DNA from: Helicoverpa zea
Taxonomy: Eukaryota; Arthropoda; Insecta; Lepidoptera; Noctuidae
Assembly (NCBI RefSeq): GCF_022581195.2
Contig: NC_061465.1
Coordinates: 2,501-66,500, forward strand
Length of the DNA stretch: 64,000 nucleotides
Direction of reading: 5' to 3'
Made by a program: the position numbers and the translations under genes
Notes under the pieces: model-generated
What the model was told of the DNA's origin: nothing
Database searches by the model: none
The model's input: only the letters and a program-made list of their open reading frames with translations
Shown here: piece after piece, positions 27,783 to 37,116 of the stretch
Position numbering within the stretch: the stretch's first letter is position 1
Layout of the letters: each line of letters begins with the position of its first letter

Positions 27783-30700
27783 TCATGGGGGGCGGAAGAG
27801 GGCGTTGTCTGCCCTCCTCCGGCGCCCGGAGCGCCTGCTGCGGGCGGGATCGGCAGTTGAAATCTCCCTCTCCCGTTCCGCAGCTTCCTTCTGCGACATC
27901 ACGTCCTCGCAGAAGGACACCACTGCGTCCCACGACTCTGCGCTGCCGACCATCTTCCGTACCACGGCCGGCAGCGACAGATCGCCTCCTACTTCATTTG
28001 TGAGGACACGGCGCTGCTCCTCCCAAGCAACACACTGAACGAACGTGTGTTGCGCCGTGTCCTCCCCGCCATGGACGCAGTGGTGGCACCGAGCGTCCGG
28101 CTCCCTGCCTATGCGACACAGGTACTTGCCGAAGCAGCCGTGCCCCGACAGCACCTGCGTCACCCTGAACGACAGGGAGCCGTGCCTTCTCCCGAGCCAG
28201 TCGTCGAGCACTGGCCGGATCGCCTCGACGGTGGCGAGGCCGGCGGTAGGGCGCAGAAGCCTCTGCCGCCATTCCGCCACCAAGACCTGACGGAGCTCTG
28301 CTCGGCGCTGCGCTATCTGCCGCTGCACCGGCCTCGAGTCCCGTGCCCGCTCTTCCTCGCGCCACCGATACAGCGACGCGAGTACTTTAGCCTCTAGGTC
28401 CCAGGGCGGGGATCCGGCCAGGACGCAAGCCGCCTCGTAGGAAATCGTGCGATACCCGCGGACGACTCTGACGGCCATCGCCCTCTGCGGTCTGCGCAGA
28501 ATGGCTAGAGTGCTGGCCGCCAGGTCCATCGCCCACACAGGGGCCCCATATAGGGCCATGGACCGCACGATTCCCACGTACAACCGCCTACAGGCGGCGC
28601 TCGGGCCCCCCATGTTAGGAAGCAACGTTGACAGCGCGCCCGCTGCACCCATCAGCTTGGGCACCAGCCGCCGGAAGTGGGGGCCGAATTCCCATCGGCT
28701 GTCGAGCACCAATCCCAGATACTTCATGGTGGACTCGACAGCTATCCGGGCTCCACCGACCACGATGTGTGATCCCGACGGCGGCGCGCGTCGGGGGCCA
28801 TGAAACACCATGGCCTCCGACTTGTTGAGGGCCACCTCCAGGCCCAGGCGCCGGATGCGGTTCACCACCTGTGACACCGCAGCCGTGGCTATCAACGCTG
28901 CTTCCCTGTGCGAGCTCCCCCGGGCAGTGACAAGCGTGTCGTCCGCATAACACGTCAAGTCGGCGCCCGACGGGAGTTCGCCTCTCAGCACCCAATCGTA
29001 ACCGATGTTCCACAGGAGCGGCCCCAGCACCGATCCCTGTGGAACACCGCACGTCATGAGGTGCCGACCGGCACCGTCATGTCCCCGATATGTGACGCAT
29101 CTACCTTCTAGGTAGGCCCCTACTGTGCGACGGAGGTAGGGAGGCACGCGGTGATATCTCAGTGCCTCCCGAATACAGCTCCAGGGCAGGGTGTTGAACG
29201 CGTTGGAGATGTCTAAAGACACCGCCAACACCACCCCACCCTGGGACACCGTCTCCTCCGCCAGGGCTCTCACGCGCATTATGGCGTCTACGGTGGAGCG
29301 CCCGCGACGAAAACCAAACTGGTTGTCGTCCAGGTCCGGCCCCTCTCTGCACAAGTGGCTGACGAGGCGATCTGCGATGACACGCTCAAAGAGTTTGCCC
29401 GCCTCGTCGAGCAGCACTATGGGCCGGTACGCGGACGGCGAGTCCGCGGGGCGCCCCTCCTTCCTGAGCAGGACCAGCCTCCCCTCCTTCCACACACTGG
29501 GAAACTGACCCTGCTCGAGACATGCCGTGAAGAGCCCTCTCAGCTGGGGCTCTAGCTCCTTCAGAGCCAGGACGAGAGCTCGGCCAGGAACTCCGTCGGG
29601 TCCGGGCGCCGTGTTCTTAGCCCGGAGCCGCGACACGGCCGCTCTCGTCTCTGCTTGCGTCACCTCGGGGACATCGGTGCTCTCCTCTTCGGGAGAGTCT
29701 GTGGCCGAGGGTGAAGCCATCGTCGGGGGAACGTGTCCCGCTCGCTCAGGGAAGAGCGCCAATACGACCGCCCCTAGCAGCTGGGGCTGCATGCTCTGCA
29801 CCAGTGGAGGCGCCCATGCACGCAGCTTGCCCCGTACCCAACGGTAGGGGCGGCCCCACGGATCCCGATCCAGGGACCCCAGCAGCTCCTCCCTGGCACG
29901 CGACTTAGAATCGCCGATGGCCAGCCACAGAGTCTCCTTGGACGCGCTGTACACCTCATACAGCGCGTCCTCCTCGGCGGAAACCCGTCGACGTCGTCTC
30001 CGGTATCGTGTGTACTGGCGGCGAGCCGCAACGCACGCGATGCGCAACTGCGCAATCTCGGCGGTCCACCAGTACACCTGGCGCCTTGCGGACTGTTGGC
30101 GGACGCGGGGCATGGACGCGTCGCAGATCTGCGTCATCGCCCCGCGAAACCGCAGCGCCACCGCTTCGACGTCGACGGGGCCGTCCGTCGCCGACTCCCA
30201 AATCCAGGACTGGACTAAGGCAGCTTCCTCGAGCAGTTCCTTGTCGATGCACTTAAGCGCCCAGCGCGGGCCGTCGTTGATCGGGGCTGTTGGATGGCGG
30301 CCGCTCGCGGTCTGGGCAGAGACGTCGAACCGGATATACCTGTGGTCCGACAGCGTCTCCACCTCCACGGCGACACGCCAGTCGCGGACTCGGCTGGCGA
30401 CAGAGGGGCTAGCGAACGAGACGTCCACTATCGACCCGCCCCGCTGCCGCACGCACGTGTATTCCGAGCCCCGATTCAGGACGACCAGACCGGTCGTCAC
30501 CGCCCACTCTTCCAGCACCTCGCCCCGAGGGTCAGTGACCGGAGATCCCCACGCCGATGACTTGGCGTTGAGATCCCCGAGCACCAGAACGGGGCGAGGG
30601 TGATGGCGGCCTACGACGGCGCCCAACTCGACAAGGAAACCCTCGAAGTCGGCGAGACTCTTGTTGGGGGAGAAATACGCCCCCACAATGACGATGCCGC

Positions 30701-30938
30701 CCGAGACCGCAGCAACCCAGCCACGGCCCCGAGACGGGTCGGTCAGAGTCCCGCCAATAATGGCCACCAAACCGTCAGCGCACCCCAGCCAGTTGTCACG
30801 GGCGGGGATGAAGTACGGCTCGGCGACCACAGCCACGTCAATCGACCACTCTGCCATGCTCTGGAGGAGAAGATCCTGAGCTCTGGCACAGTGGTTGATG
30901 TTGCCCTGGAGGAAATGGAGGTGCCCTATTATTGACAC
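27783..30938 (-). CDS. ORF2 of S1: endonuclease and reverse transcriptase
   Basis: 1051 codons in the frame opening across the end of ORF1. The first codon used here is GTG; no ATG occurs before about residue 28. AP-like endonuclease: about residues 7-220 (AEPY, LGDLNAKSSAWGS, SDHRY). RT: about 400-690 with YRPIVLLDEAGK, FGFRRGRSTVDA, SLDISNAFNTLPW, GVPQGSVLGP and the catalytic YADD starting at 664. C-terminal CX2C...H...C knuckle near 960. There is no RNase H, as in SART1. The family enzyme nicks the telomeric repeat in the opposite sense to TRAS and reverse-transcribes its own RNA there. The junction with ORF1 reads TAATA where SART1 has the stop-start TAATG. Confidence 0.93.
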   Translation of the reverse strand: MSIIGHLHFLQGNINHCARAQDLLLQSMAEWSIDVAVVAEPYFIPARDNWLGCADGLVAIIGGTLTDPSRGRGWVAAVSGGIVIVGAYFSPNKSLADFEGFLVELGAVVGRHHPRPVLVLGDLNAKSSAWGSPVTDPRGEVLEEWAVTTGLVVLNRGSEYTCVRQRGGSIVDVSFASPSVASRVRDWRVAVEVETLSDHRYIRFDVSAQTASGRHPTAPINDGPRWALKCIDKELLEEAALVQSWIWESATDGPVDVEAVALRFRGAMTQICDASMPRVRQQSARRQVYWWTAEIAQLRIACVAARRQYTRYRRRRRRVSAEEDALYEVYSASKETLWLAIGDSKSRAREELLGSLDRDPWGRPYRWVRGKLRAWAPPLVQSMQPQLLGAVVLALFPERAGHVPPTMASPSATDSPEEESTDVPEVTQAETRAAVSRLRAKNTAPGPDGVPGRALVLALKELEPQLRGLFTACLEQGQFPSVWKEGRLVLLRKEGRPADSPSAYRPIVLLDEAGKLFERVIADRLVSHLCREGPDLDDNQFGFRRGRSTVDAIMRVRALAEETVSQGGVVLAVSLDISNAFNTLPWSCIREALRYHRVPPYLRRTVGAYLEGRCVTYRGHDGAGRHLMTCGVPQGSVLGPLLWNIGYDWVLRGELPSGADLTCYADDTLVTARGSSHREAALIATAAVSQVVNRIRRLGLEVALNKSEAMVFHGPRRAPPSGSHIVVGGARIAVESTMKYLGLVLDSRWEFGPHFRRLVPKLMGAAGALSTLLPNMGGPSAACRRLYVGIVRSMALYGAPVWAMDLAASTLAILRRPQRAMAVRVVRGYRTISYEAACVLAGSPPWDLEAKVLASLYRWREEERARDSRPVQRQIAQRRAELRQVLVAEWRQRLLRPTAGLATVEAIRPVLDDWLGRRHGSLSFRVTQVLSGHGCFGKYLCRIGREPDARCHHCVHGGEDTAQHTFVQCVAWEEQRRVLTNEVGGDLSLPAVVRKMVGSAESWDAVVSFCEDVMSQKEAAEREREISTADPARSRRSGRRRRADNALFRPP

Positions 30939-33280
30939 TCCATTCCCTCGGCAACGGTCCTGGGCCGGGAGTCGGCCGCGGAGCTACTGGCCTGCGGGGG
31001 TGGCGAGGTTTCCCCGGCAGGCTTAGAGCTCCTCTTCTTTTTCTTGGCCTTGCTGGCAGGCGCGCCACAGGCCCCTCCGCCCACTTTGTGTCCCGCTGGC
31101 TTCCCCACAGCCGAACACAAGCAGCAGTTTGGCGCCGCGGAACACTGGGCCGCCTTGTGGCCGGGCTGACCGCAACGATAACAGAGGTCGCTGCGGTCAA
31201 TCTCGGCGGTGCATTTTGCCCGGACGTGCCCCTTCTCCAGGCACCGGAAGCACCGCAAAGCCCGGGGCTGCAGGAGTTTCACCCTCGCTGCAACCCAGCC
31301 AACCAGCAATCTGCCACTATCGGCGATCTTTTTCGCCGACGCTACAGGGCACCGAACCCAGACTACGCCGAGTCCGGTAGCGTCAACGCGTATGTCGCCG
31401 GCCCGCACCTTGTCCGGCGGACACTCTCCGCCACGAGCAACGGCCGCCGCCACCTCCTCAGAGGTCACGGAGTCGTCCAGGCCAGCAATCCGCACTTCTG
31501 CGGTTTTCATTGGCCTGGAGACCCGGACGTCCTCTGGGTTGAGGACCTCCTTCATTTTGGCGGCCAGAGCGTCCGCCTTCTCGACGCTGTCGCTCGCAGC
31601 ACCAGCCACCTCAAACAGCCGCGCACCCGTGGCAGCCTGCCTGAGGGTGACGGACTGGAGGCCAAGATCTGCCAATTTTATCTTGGCCTTGGCCTCGGCA
31701 ATCACCGACTGGTACGTAACGCCGCGCTCCGCAGCTCCGGGCTGGAGCGTTAGCGTAACAGCCTCAGAACGAGGCGCACGTATCGCCGGCGCATTGCGAC
31801 CGCCGGTCTTTTTGGCAGTCCGTCGCGCAGGCTGCGCAACTGCGGCGCGCGCTGCTGCTGGTGCCGCGGCCTTTTTGGCGGCTTTGCGGGCCTTCTTGCG
31901 GCCCACGACTTTCGCCCAGGTCTCACCCTTGGACCCGGCAGTCGTGGGCTGAACACTCGACGGGGTTCCCTCCACGGGCTTTTCAACACCCTCCGCGGGC
32001 TTCCCCTTTTGAGGCGCAGGTCTCGGCGGCTCCTCCGTCCTCCGTTTGTCCGCCGCTAATGTCGGCCGGAGGATTGGCTCCTGCGGAAGGCGCCGAGAGA
32101 TGGCCTCGATGCGAGCGTTCATCATGCTCCCGCACTGGAGCATGCAGAGCCGAACAATGCGCTCGACCTCATCGTCGGTGTGCGCGCTTGTCGGTCCCGG
32201 TGCGGGAGTGGGAGTCGCCATGGGCGGAGTGGCGACGGCGGCAGATTGTGGCTGCTGCTGCTCGCTCAGCGCAGCCACTTGCCGCCGGAGATCCTCCAGA
32301 TCTCTTCGGAGGCGGCTGTTCTCCTCCTGCAACTTAGTGACCTCGTCTGAGGCCGTTCGGTTGAGGAGGTCTCCAACCGCCTCCTTGATGTCGGCGGCTG
32401 CCTCCTTGAGGGCGCGGGTGAATGTGCCCTTCAGGTTGCCGGACTGCGTGGCAACCTTCAGGACGACATCCACGCCGCCCAACACTTGTTGGCTTAACGC
32501 CACCGCCGACATCTCCCCTGAAGCCGCCAAAGCGGCACGTCGCTCGCGGGCGCGTCGGGCCATCTCTGTCACCTCATCGACCGCGACCGCCCTCCGCTGC
32601 TCTCTTTTGGCGGCGTTGAGCTCTGCTTTCGTGCTTCCTAGGGAAACACAGCTCACGCCGCCAGGGTCCTCGCTCCTGACCCCAACATCACTCTCTTCGC
32701 TGGCCGCCGGAGTAGCGGAGCGCAGAAACCGCCCCCGCGAATCCCTCGGCGGCCGCAAAGAGGCCCCCCCTCCTGTTGGTGCCGGTTTTCGGCCCCGCCG
32801 AGCTGTCGGCACTTTTGGGGCCGATAGGTCCTCCTCGCTTGAGGATAGGCCTATCGACCCATCTCGGTCCGAGACTTCATCGCGCGGACGCTTCCTCCAA
32901 AATCTGGAGGCAGTTCCGCGCGACTCCCCGTCGGACAGGACCACACTGCACGGTCTGCAGCCCCCCTGGCTCAAGACCGTGCCAAGATTGGTGCTTCCAG
33001 TAGCACTATCAGCAGCAGGGGCCTGGTCGCCTACCCCTGCGCGTCCGTCGGTCGCCAATTTCACACTCACAGGCCCGGATACCTGTGAGCGCCGGTTGTC
33101 AGCCGGGTCACATGACATAGAATCGGTGCTTCCAGTAGCCACATCCGCTACAGGGGCCTGGTCGCCTACCCCTGCGCGTCCTTCGGTAACCAATTTAACA
33201 CTCGCAGGCCCGGATACCTGCGAGCGCCGGGCGTCAGCCGGATCGCAAGACAAGACACACTCTATATCTGACATTTCCAT
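30929..33280 (-). CDS. ORF1 (Gag-like) of S1
   Basis: 783 aa from ATG (MEMSDIE) to TAA at 30931-30929. Residues 11-52 and 56-97 form a 45-aa-period tandem repeat (CDPAD..RRSQVSGP...). Acidic/serine segments and arginine-rich stretches follow. A leucine-zipper-like coiled coil lies near residues 300-345. An Ala/Lys-rich basic region (KKARKAAKKAAAPAAA) lies near 450-490. The central domain typical of this clade comes next, then zinc knuckles at 677-738 (CX2CX4HX4C twice, then a looser CCLC...H...C). A lysine-rich tail follows. By family knowledge ORF1 binds the RNA and localises the RNP to nucleus and telomeres. It overlaps ORF2 by about 10 nt. Confidence 0.92.
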   Translation of the reverse strand: MEMSDIECVLSCDPADARRSQVSGPASVKLVTEGRAGVGDQAPVADVATGSTDSMSCDPADNRRSQVSGPVSVKLATDGRAGVGDQAPAADSATGSTNLGTVLSQGGCRPCSVVLSDGESRGTASRFWRKRPRDEVSDRDGSIGLSSSEEDLSAPKVPTARRGRKPAPTGGGASLRPPRDSRGRFLRSATPAASEESDVGVRSEDPGGVSCVSLGSTKAELNAAKREQRRAVAVDEVTEMARRARERRAALAASGEMSAVALSQQVLGGVDVVLKVATQSGNLKGTFTRALKEAAADIKEAVGDLLNRTASDEVTKLQEENSRLRRDLEDLRRQVAALSEQQQPQSAAVATPPMATPTPAPGPTSAHTDDEVERIVRLCMLQCGSMMNARIEAISRRLPQEPILRPTLAADKRRTEEPPRPAPQKGKPAEGVEKPVEGTPSSVQPTTAGSKGETWAKVVGRKKARKAAKKAAAPAAARAAVAQPARRTAKKTGGRNAPAIRAPRSEAVTLTLQPGAAERGVTYQSVIAEAKAKIKLADLGLQSVTLRQAATGARLFEVAGAASDSVEKADALAAKMKEVLNPEDVRVSRPMKTAEVRIAGLDDSVTSEEVAAAVARGGECPPDKVRAGDIRVDATGLGVVWVRCPVASAKKIADSGRLLVGWVAARVKLLQPRALRCFRCLEKGHVRAKCTAEIDRSDLCYRCGQPGHKAAQCSAAPNCCLCSAVGKPAGHKVGGGACGAPASKAKKKKRSSKPAGETSPPPQASSSAADSRPRTVAEGMECQ
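32990..33250 (-). repeat. 45-codon tandem duplication inside S1 ORF1
   Basis: Two in-frame units of 135 bp encode nearly the same 42-45 residues at the N-terminus of ORF1, differing at a few positions. No other SART copy in the window reaches this region, so it cannot be told whether this is typical. Confidence 0.8.
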
Positions 33281-33483
33281 TTACGATATGGGTGGTACAC
33301 ACATCGCTTCCCCAAGGCGATGCGGCCACTCTTTTTGGGAGGGTATTTAGTCCCCCCGAGGCCAGCGGATGCCTCCGGTGCAGGATACACCGCCCGCTGC
33401 TCGGTATCTACAACTAGGACACTAACCTAAGACTAAACCTAATATATTTTTGTATTTTTTGTTATTTTGTAATTTTTCTCTTT

Positions 33484-33549
<66 letters not shown>

Positions 33550-33972
33550 CACCTTACGGCTAACTTAAAACTAACTTAACCTACTTGGCACCGTGGCTCA
33601 GCACCTCGCCACGGATGCCCCAATACCGCAGGTTGAGGAGCAACCTGCGGCCTTCCCCACCTCGGTCACCACGACGAGCACGCCGCGGAGACCCGTAGAC
33701 CGCGGACTGTACAACGGCCCGCGATCTACCCCACCTCGCTCCCTAGTCGTGCACTCTGCTGCTGCAGAGTGCAGATAGGGAGCCCTCGGGAGCGACTCCT
33801 CCGCTCCTGTCGAAATTAGCCACGGACAACAATCTCCTCTATCCCACCCCCCGCGAAGAGATTATTGTCCGTGCCCAGGGTGCACCGGCCCGGTGACTGC
33901 TCTTCCCTTAGGACGTGTCCACAGGGACCAGCAGTTGCCGAGCACACGGGGAGGTTTTCTGACAGGCACCCC
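33281..33972 (-). promoter_or_regulatory. Structured 5' UTR of S1
   Basis: Holds five strong hairpins between 33591 and 33873: CCGTGGC / GCCACGG (33591-33614); CCGCAGGTTG / CAACCTGCGG (33626-33650); an 11-bp stem with one mismatch or wobble (33695-33729); GCACTCTGC / GCAGAGTGC with an outer GCTCCCTA / TAGGGAGC stem (33738-33783); and a 16-bp stem with one mismatch (33821-33873). An A64 tract (T on the + strand, 33486-33549) interrupts the UTR and is flanked by telomere-like degenerate words. Confidence 0.65.
33486..33549 (-). repeat. Internal poly(A) tract in the S1 5' UTR
   Basis: 64 uninterrupted T on the + strand, poly(A) in the sense direction of S1. Degenerate CCTAA-like words lie on both sides (33422-33445 and 33560-33583). 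It may be a fossil 3' end or an expanded homopolymer. Confidence 0.9.
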
Positions 33973-33981
33973 AACCTAACC
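33973..33981. repeat. Minimal telomeric block between S1 and S2
   Basis: Only AACCTAACC separates the 5' end of S1 from the poly(T) of S2; it is too short to be informative alone but keeps the same phase as other SART junctions. Confidence 0.9.
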
Positions 33982-35455
33982 TTTTTTTTTTTTTTTTTTT
34001 TTCTCGGGGGGAAATCCTCATGGACTTCCTCCGCCTGGGGAGAGGCGGAGGGGTGTGCCGGACTCTTACCGGCTAAAACCCCCCTGTGTCCTCCTTACAC
34101 GTGGGCGCGGGGCCGCGGGAATCCAAATTCTTCCGCAGCCCCGCACTGGTGCTGGCCCGCCTTGCGGGCCTCGCCTCGGGCACGGGGGAGTGAGGTGTTA
34201 AACTCCCCCGTGCAACGCCTCAGAGGCGCGCGTCGACACCCGCGCGCGCCTCCGCCTCGGGTCCGTTGAATAGGGGGCGGGGACTTCCCCAAGTCCTTCG
34301 CCCCTGGACCCGTTCATGGGGGGCGGAAGAGGGCGTTGTCTGCCCTCCTCCGGCGCCCGGAGCGCCTGCTGCGGGCGGGATCGGCAGTTGAAATCTCCCT
34401 CTCCCGTTCCGCAGCTTCCTTCTGCGACATCACGTCCTCGCAGAAGGACACCACTGCGTCCCACGACTCTGCGCTGCCGACCATCTTCCGTACCACGGCC
34501 GGCAGCGACAGATCGCCTCCTACTTCATTTGTGAGGACACGGCGCTGCTCCTCCCAAGCAACACACTGAACGAACGTGTGTTGCGCCGTGTCCTCCCCGC
34601 CATGGACGCAGTGGTGGCACCGAGCGTCCGGCTCCCTGCCTATGCGACACAGGTACTTGCCGAAGCAGCCGTGCCCCGACAGCACCTGCGTCACCCTGAA
34701 CGACAGGGAGCCGTGCCTTCTCCCGAGCCAGTCGTCGAGCACTGGCCGGATCGCCTCGACGGTGGCGAGGCCGGCGGTAGGGCGCAGAAGCCTCTGCCGC
34801 CATTCCGCCACCAAGACCTGACGGAGCTCTGCTCGGCGCTGCGCTATCTGCCGCTGCACCGGCCTCGAGTCCCGTGCCCGCTCTTCCTCGCGCCACCGAT
34901 ACAGCGACGCGAGTACTTTAGCCTCTAGGTCCCAGGGCGGGGATCCGGCCAGGACGCAAGCCGCCTCGTAGGAAATCGTGCGATACCCGCGGACGACTCT
35001 GACGGCCATCGCCCTCTGCGGTCTGCGCAGAATGGCTAGAGTGCTGGCCGCCAGGTCCATCGCCCACACAGGGGCCCCATATAGGGCCATGGACCGCACG
35101 ATTCCCACGTACAACCGCCTACAGGCGGCGCTCGGGCCCCCCATGTTAGGAAGCAACGTTGACAGCGCGCCCGCTGCACCCATCAGCTTGGGCACCAGCC
35201 GCCGGAAGTGGGGGCCGAATTCCCATCGGCTGTCGAGCACCAATCCCAGATACTTCATGGTGGACTCGACAGCTATCCGGGCCCCACCGACCACGATGTG
35301 TGATCCCGACGGCGGCGCGCGTCGGGGGCCATGAAACACCATGGCCTCCGACTTGTTGAGGGCCACCTCCAGGCCCAGGCGCCGGATGCGGTTCACCACC
35401 TGTGACACCGCAGCCGTGGCTATCAACGCTGCTTCCCTGTGCGAGCTCCCCCGGG
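33982..35455 (-). mobile_element. S2: 5'-truncated SART copy
   Basis: Begins with T21 (poly(A) in sense) at 33982-34002 and matches S1 27472-28924 almost base for base. A visible difference is C at 35283 where S1 has T. Truncated just downstream of the YADD coding region and joined to AACCTAACC. Confidence 0.95.
34314..35455 (-). pseudogene. ORF2 C-terminal fragment of S2
   Basis: About 380 codons of SART ORF2, open to the TGA at 34316-34314. Covers the post-YADD RT region, thumb and C-terminal zinc knuckle. No start, endonuclease or catalytic RT motif, so it is not functional alone. Confidence 0.95.
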
Positions 35456-35494
35456 AACCTAACCTAACCTAACCTAACCTAACCTAACCTAACC
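35456..35494. repeat. Telomeric (CCTAA)n block
   Basis: About eight units between S2 and S3. Confidence 0.97.
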
Positions 35495-35826
35495 TTTTTT
35501 TTTTTTTTTTTTTTTCTCGGGGGGAAATCCTCATGGACTTCCTCCGCCTGGGGAGAGGCGGAGGGGTGTGCCGGACTCTTACCGGCTAAAACCCCCCTGT
35601 GTCCTCCTTACACGTGGGCGCGGGGCCGCGGGAATCCAAATTCTTCCGCAGCCCCGCACTGGTGCTGGCCCGCCTTGCGGGCCTCGCCTCGGGCACGGGG
35701 GAGTGAGGTGTTAAACTCCCCCGTGCAACGCCTCAGAGGCGCGCGTCGACACCCGCGCGCGCCTCCGCCTCGGGTCCGTTGAATAGGGGGCGGGGACTTC
35801 CCCAAGTCCTTCGCCCCTGGACCCGT

Positions 35827-36436
35827 TCATGGGGGGCGGAAGAGGGCGTTGTCTGCCCTCCTCCGGCGCCCGGAGCGCCTGCTGCGGGCGGGATCGGCAG
35901 TTGAAATCTCCCTCTCCCGTTCCGCAGCTTCCTTCTGCGACATCACGTCCTCGCAGAAGGACACCACTGCGTCCCACGACTCTGCGCTGCCGACCATCTT
36001 CCGTACCACGGCCGGCAGCGACAGATCGCCTCCTACTTCATTTGTGAGGACACGGCGCTGCTCCTCCCAAGCAACACACTGAACGAACGTGTGTTGCGCC
36101 GTGTCCTCCCCGCCATGGACGCAGTGGTGGCACCGAGCGTCCGGCTCCCTGCCTATGCGACACAGGTACTTGCCGAAGCAGCCGTGCCCCGACAGCACTT
36201 GCGTCACCCTGAACGACAGGGAGCCGTGCCTTCTCCCGAGCCAGTCGTCGAGCACTGGCCGGATCGCCTCGACGGTGGCGAGGCCGGCGGTAGGGCGCAG
36301 AAGCCTCTGCCGCCATTCCGCCACCAAGACCTGACGGAGCTCTGCTCGGCGCTGCGCTATCTGCCGCTGCACCGGCCTCGAGTCCCGTGCCCGCTCTTCC
36401 TCGCGCCACCGATACAGCGACGCGAGTACTTTAGCC
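35827..36436 (-). pseudogene. ORF2 C-terminal fragment of S3, interrupted by K
   Basis: About 200 codons ending with the usual C-terminus (...RRADNALFRPP), including the CX2C...H...C knuckle. The upstream part of the frame continues at 41633-43057 beyond the LTR element. Confidence 0.93.
36433..36436. repeat. Target-site duplication of K, left copy (AGCC)
   Basis: AGCC precedes the 5' LTR and is repeated at 41633-41636 after the 3' LTR. S1 has a single AGCC at the same place. Confidence 0.9.
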
Positions 36437-36959
36437 TGTGGCGATGCTACCGCGCCTACTGCGCTACTTGGACCGCCACCTTATATATTTTCAACTTGGA
36501 CCACACACAAAAATCATACGATCATCATACGATCCTTTGTGCGCGCGAGTGCATCTGTCCGCGCGCTTACACGTGCCACTACCATGCACCGGGCGCGTGA
36601 TATTTGTATGGACAGCGGCGGCTACGACCTTGAGCGACGGGACGCAGCGTGCACCGCCGGAGGGGCGAAGGATCGCCGTGTCGCCGCGCACGCCAGTGTT
36701 CGGAAGACAGGCTGCTAGCCACACGCGTCGCGCTTAACTTGCTCGCTTAAATATTTCATGTTTGCTAAGTCACCTGTAATTTCATTTAGTGCATAATACA
36801 ATATATTGATTCATTTTAGTAATATAAAATTCATTGCTTTTCCTTCCGACTACATTCTTTCTCTCATTCTTTTCGCTTTCGTTTCGCTTATATACGCGTA
36901 CGCCTAATATTATCAGTACGGGTTCGAGTCCCGTCGGTGGAAATCGACGTATTTCTACA
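36437..36959 (+). repeat. 5' LTR of K
   Basis: 523 bp, TG...CA. TATATA lies near 36482. Near its 3' end it has a perfect tRNA T-arm look-alike (36918-36934) that includes a B-box match GGTTCGAGTCC at 36921-36931. Colinear and identical by eye with the 3' LTR. Confidence 0.95.
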
Positions 36960-36960
36960 T

Positions 36961-36978
36961 TGGTGACCCCGACGTGAT
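36961..36978 (+). other. Primer-binding site of K, tRNA-Trp
   Basis: TGGTGACCCCGACGTGAT, one base after the 5' LTR, is the exact complement of the 3' end of eukaryotic tRNA-Trp including CCA, as I know that tRNA. Confidence 0.8.
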
Positions 36979-37116
36979 CCGAAGAAACAGAAGAAGCGGT
37001 GGTACCGGAATAGTGAAGTTACTGCACGTCGAAAAATTGTTTACCTGCATCGGGGTTGGTACAAGTGATTAGCGGTGAGCGTTTAAATATTTTTAATAAA
37101 TTTCGAAGAAGTGAAG

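Larger units (their letters stand above)
27445..33972 (-). mobile_element. SART-like: S1: essentially full-length SART-type telomeric retrotransposon
   Basis: 6.5 kb on the minus strand, with poly(A) read as T at 27445-27471 and AACCTAACC at the 5' junction. Order in sense direction: 692-nt 5' UTR, ORF1 (783 codons), overlapping ORF2 (1051 codons), 311-nt 3' UTR. The opposite orientation to TRAS in the same repeat, GC-rich coding sequence, and EN-RT-zinc knuckle without RNase H are SART features. The length is close to the known SART1 size. It is the only copy here with both ORFs. Confidence 0.93.
35495..36436 (-). mobile_element. S3 (3' part): SART copy split by LTR retrotransposon K
   Basis: T21 at 35495-35515 followed by S1-like 3' UTR and ORF2 tail up to TTAGCC. 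The sequence resumes after K at 41633 with the duplicated AGCC. A visible substitution is T at 36200 where S1 has C. Confidence 0.95.

Noticed and set aside
30932..33350. Long + strand frames opposite SART ORF1 and ORF2
   Set aside because: GC-rich coding sequence gives long antisense open frames by chance; domains and start context are all on the minus strand.
33560..33778. 61-codon + strand frame at 33593-33778
   Set aside because: Lies in the hairpin region of the SART leader on the antisense strand, no homologous motif recognised.
36918..36934. A tRNA gene in the LTR of K
   Set aside because: Only the T-arm/B-box part is convincing; no D-arm, anticodon arm or acceptor stem could be placed around it.
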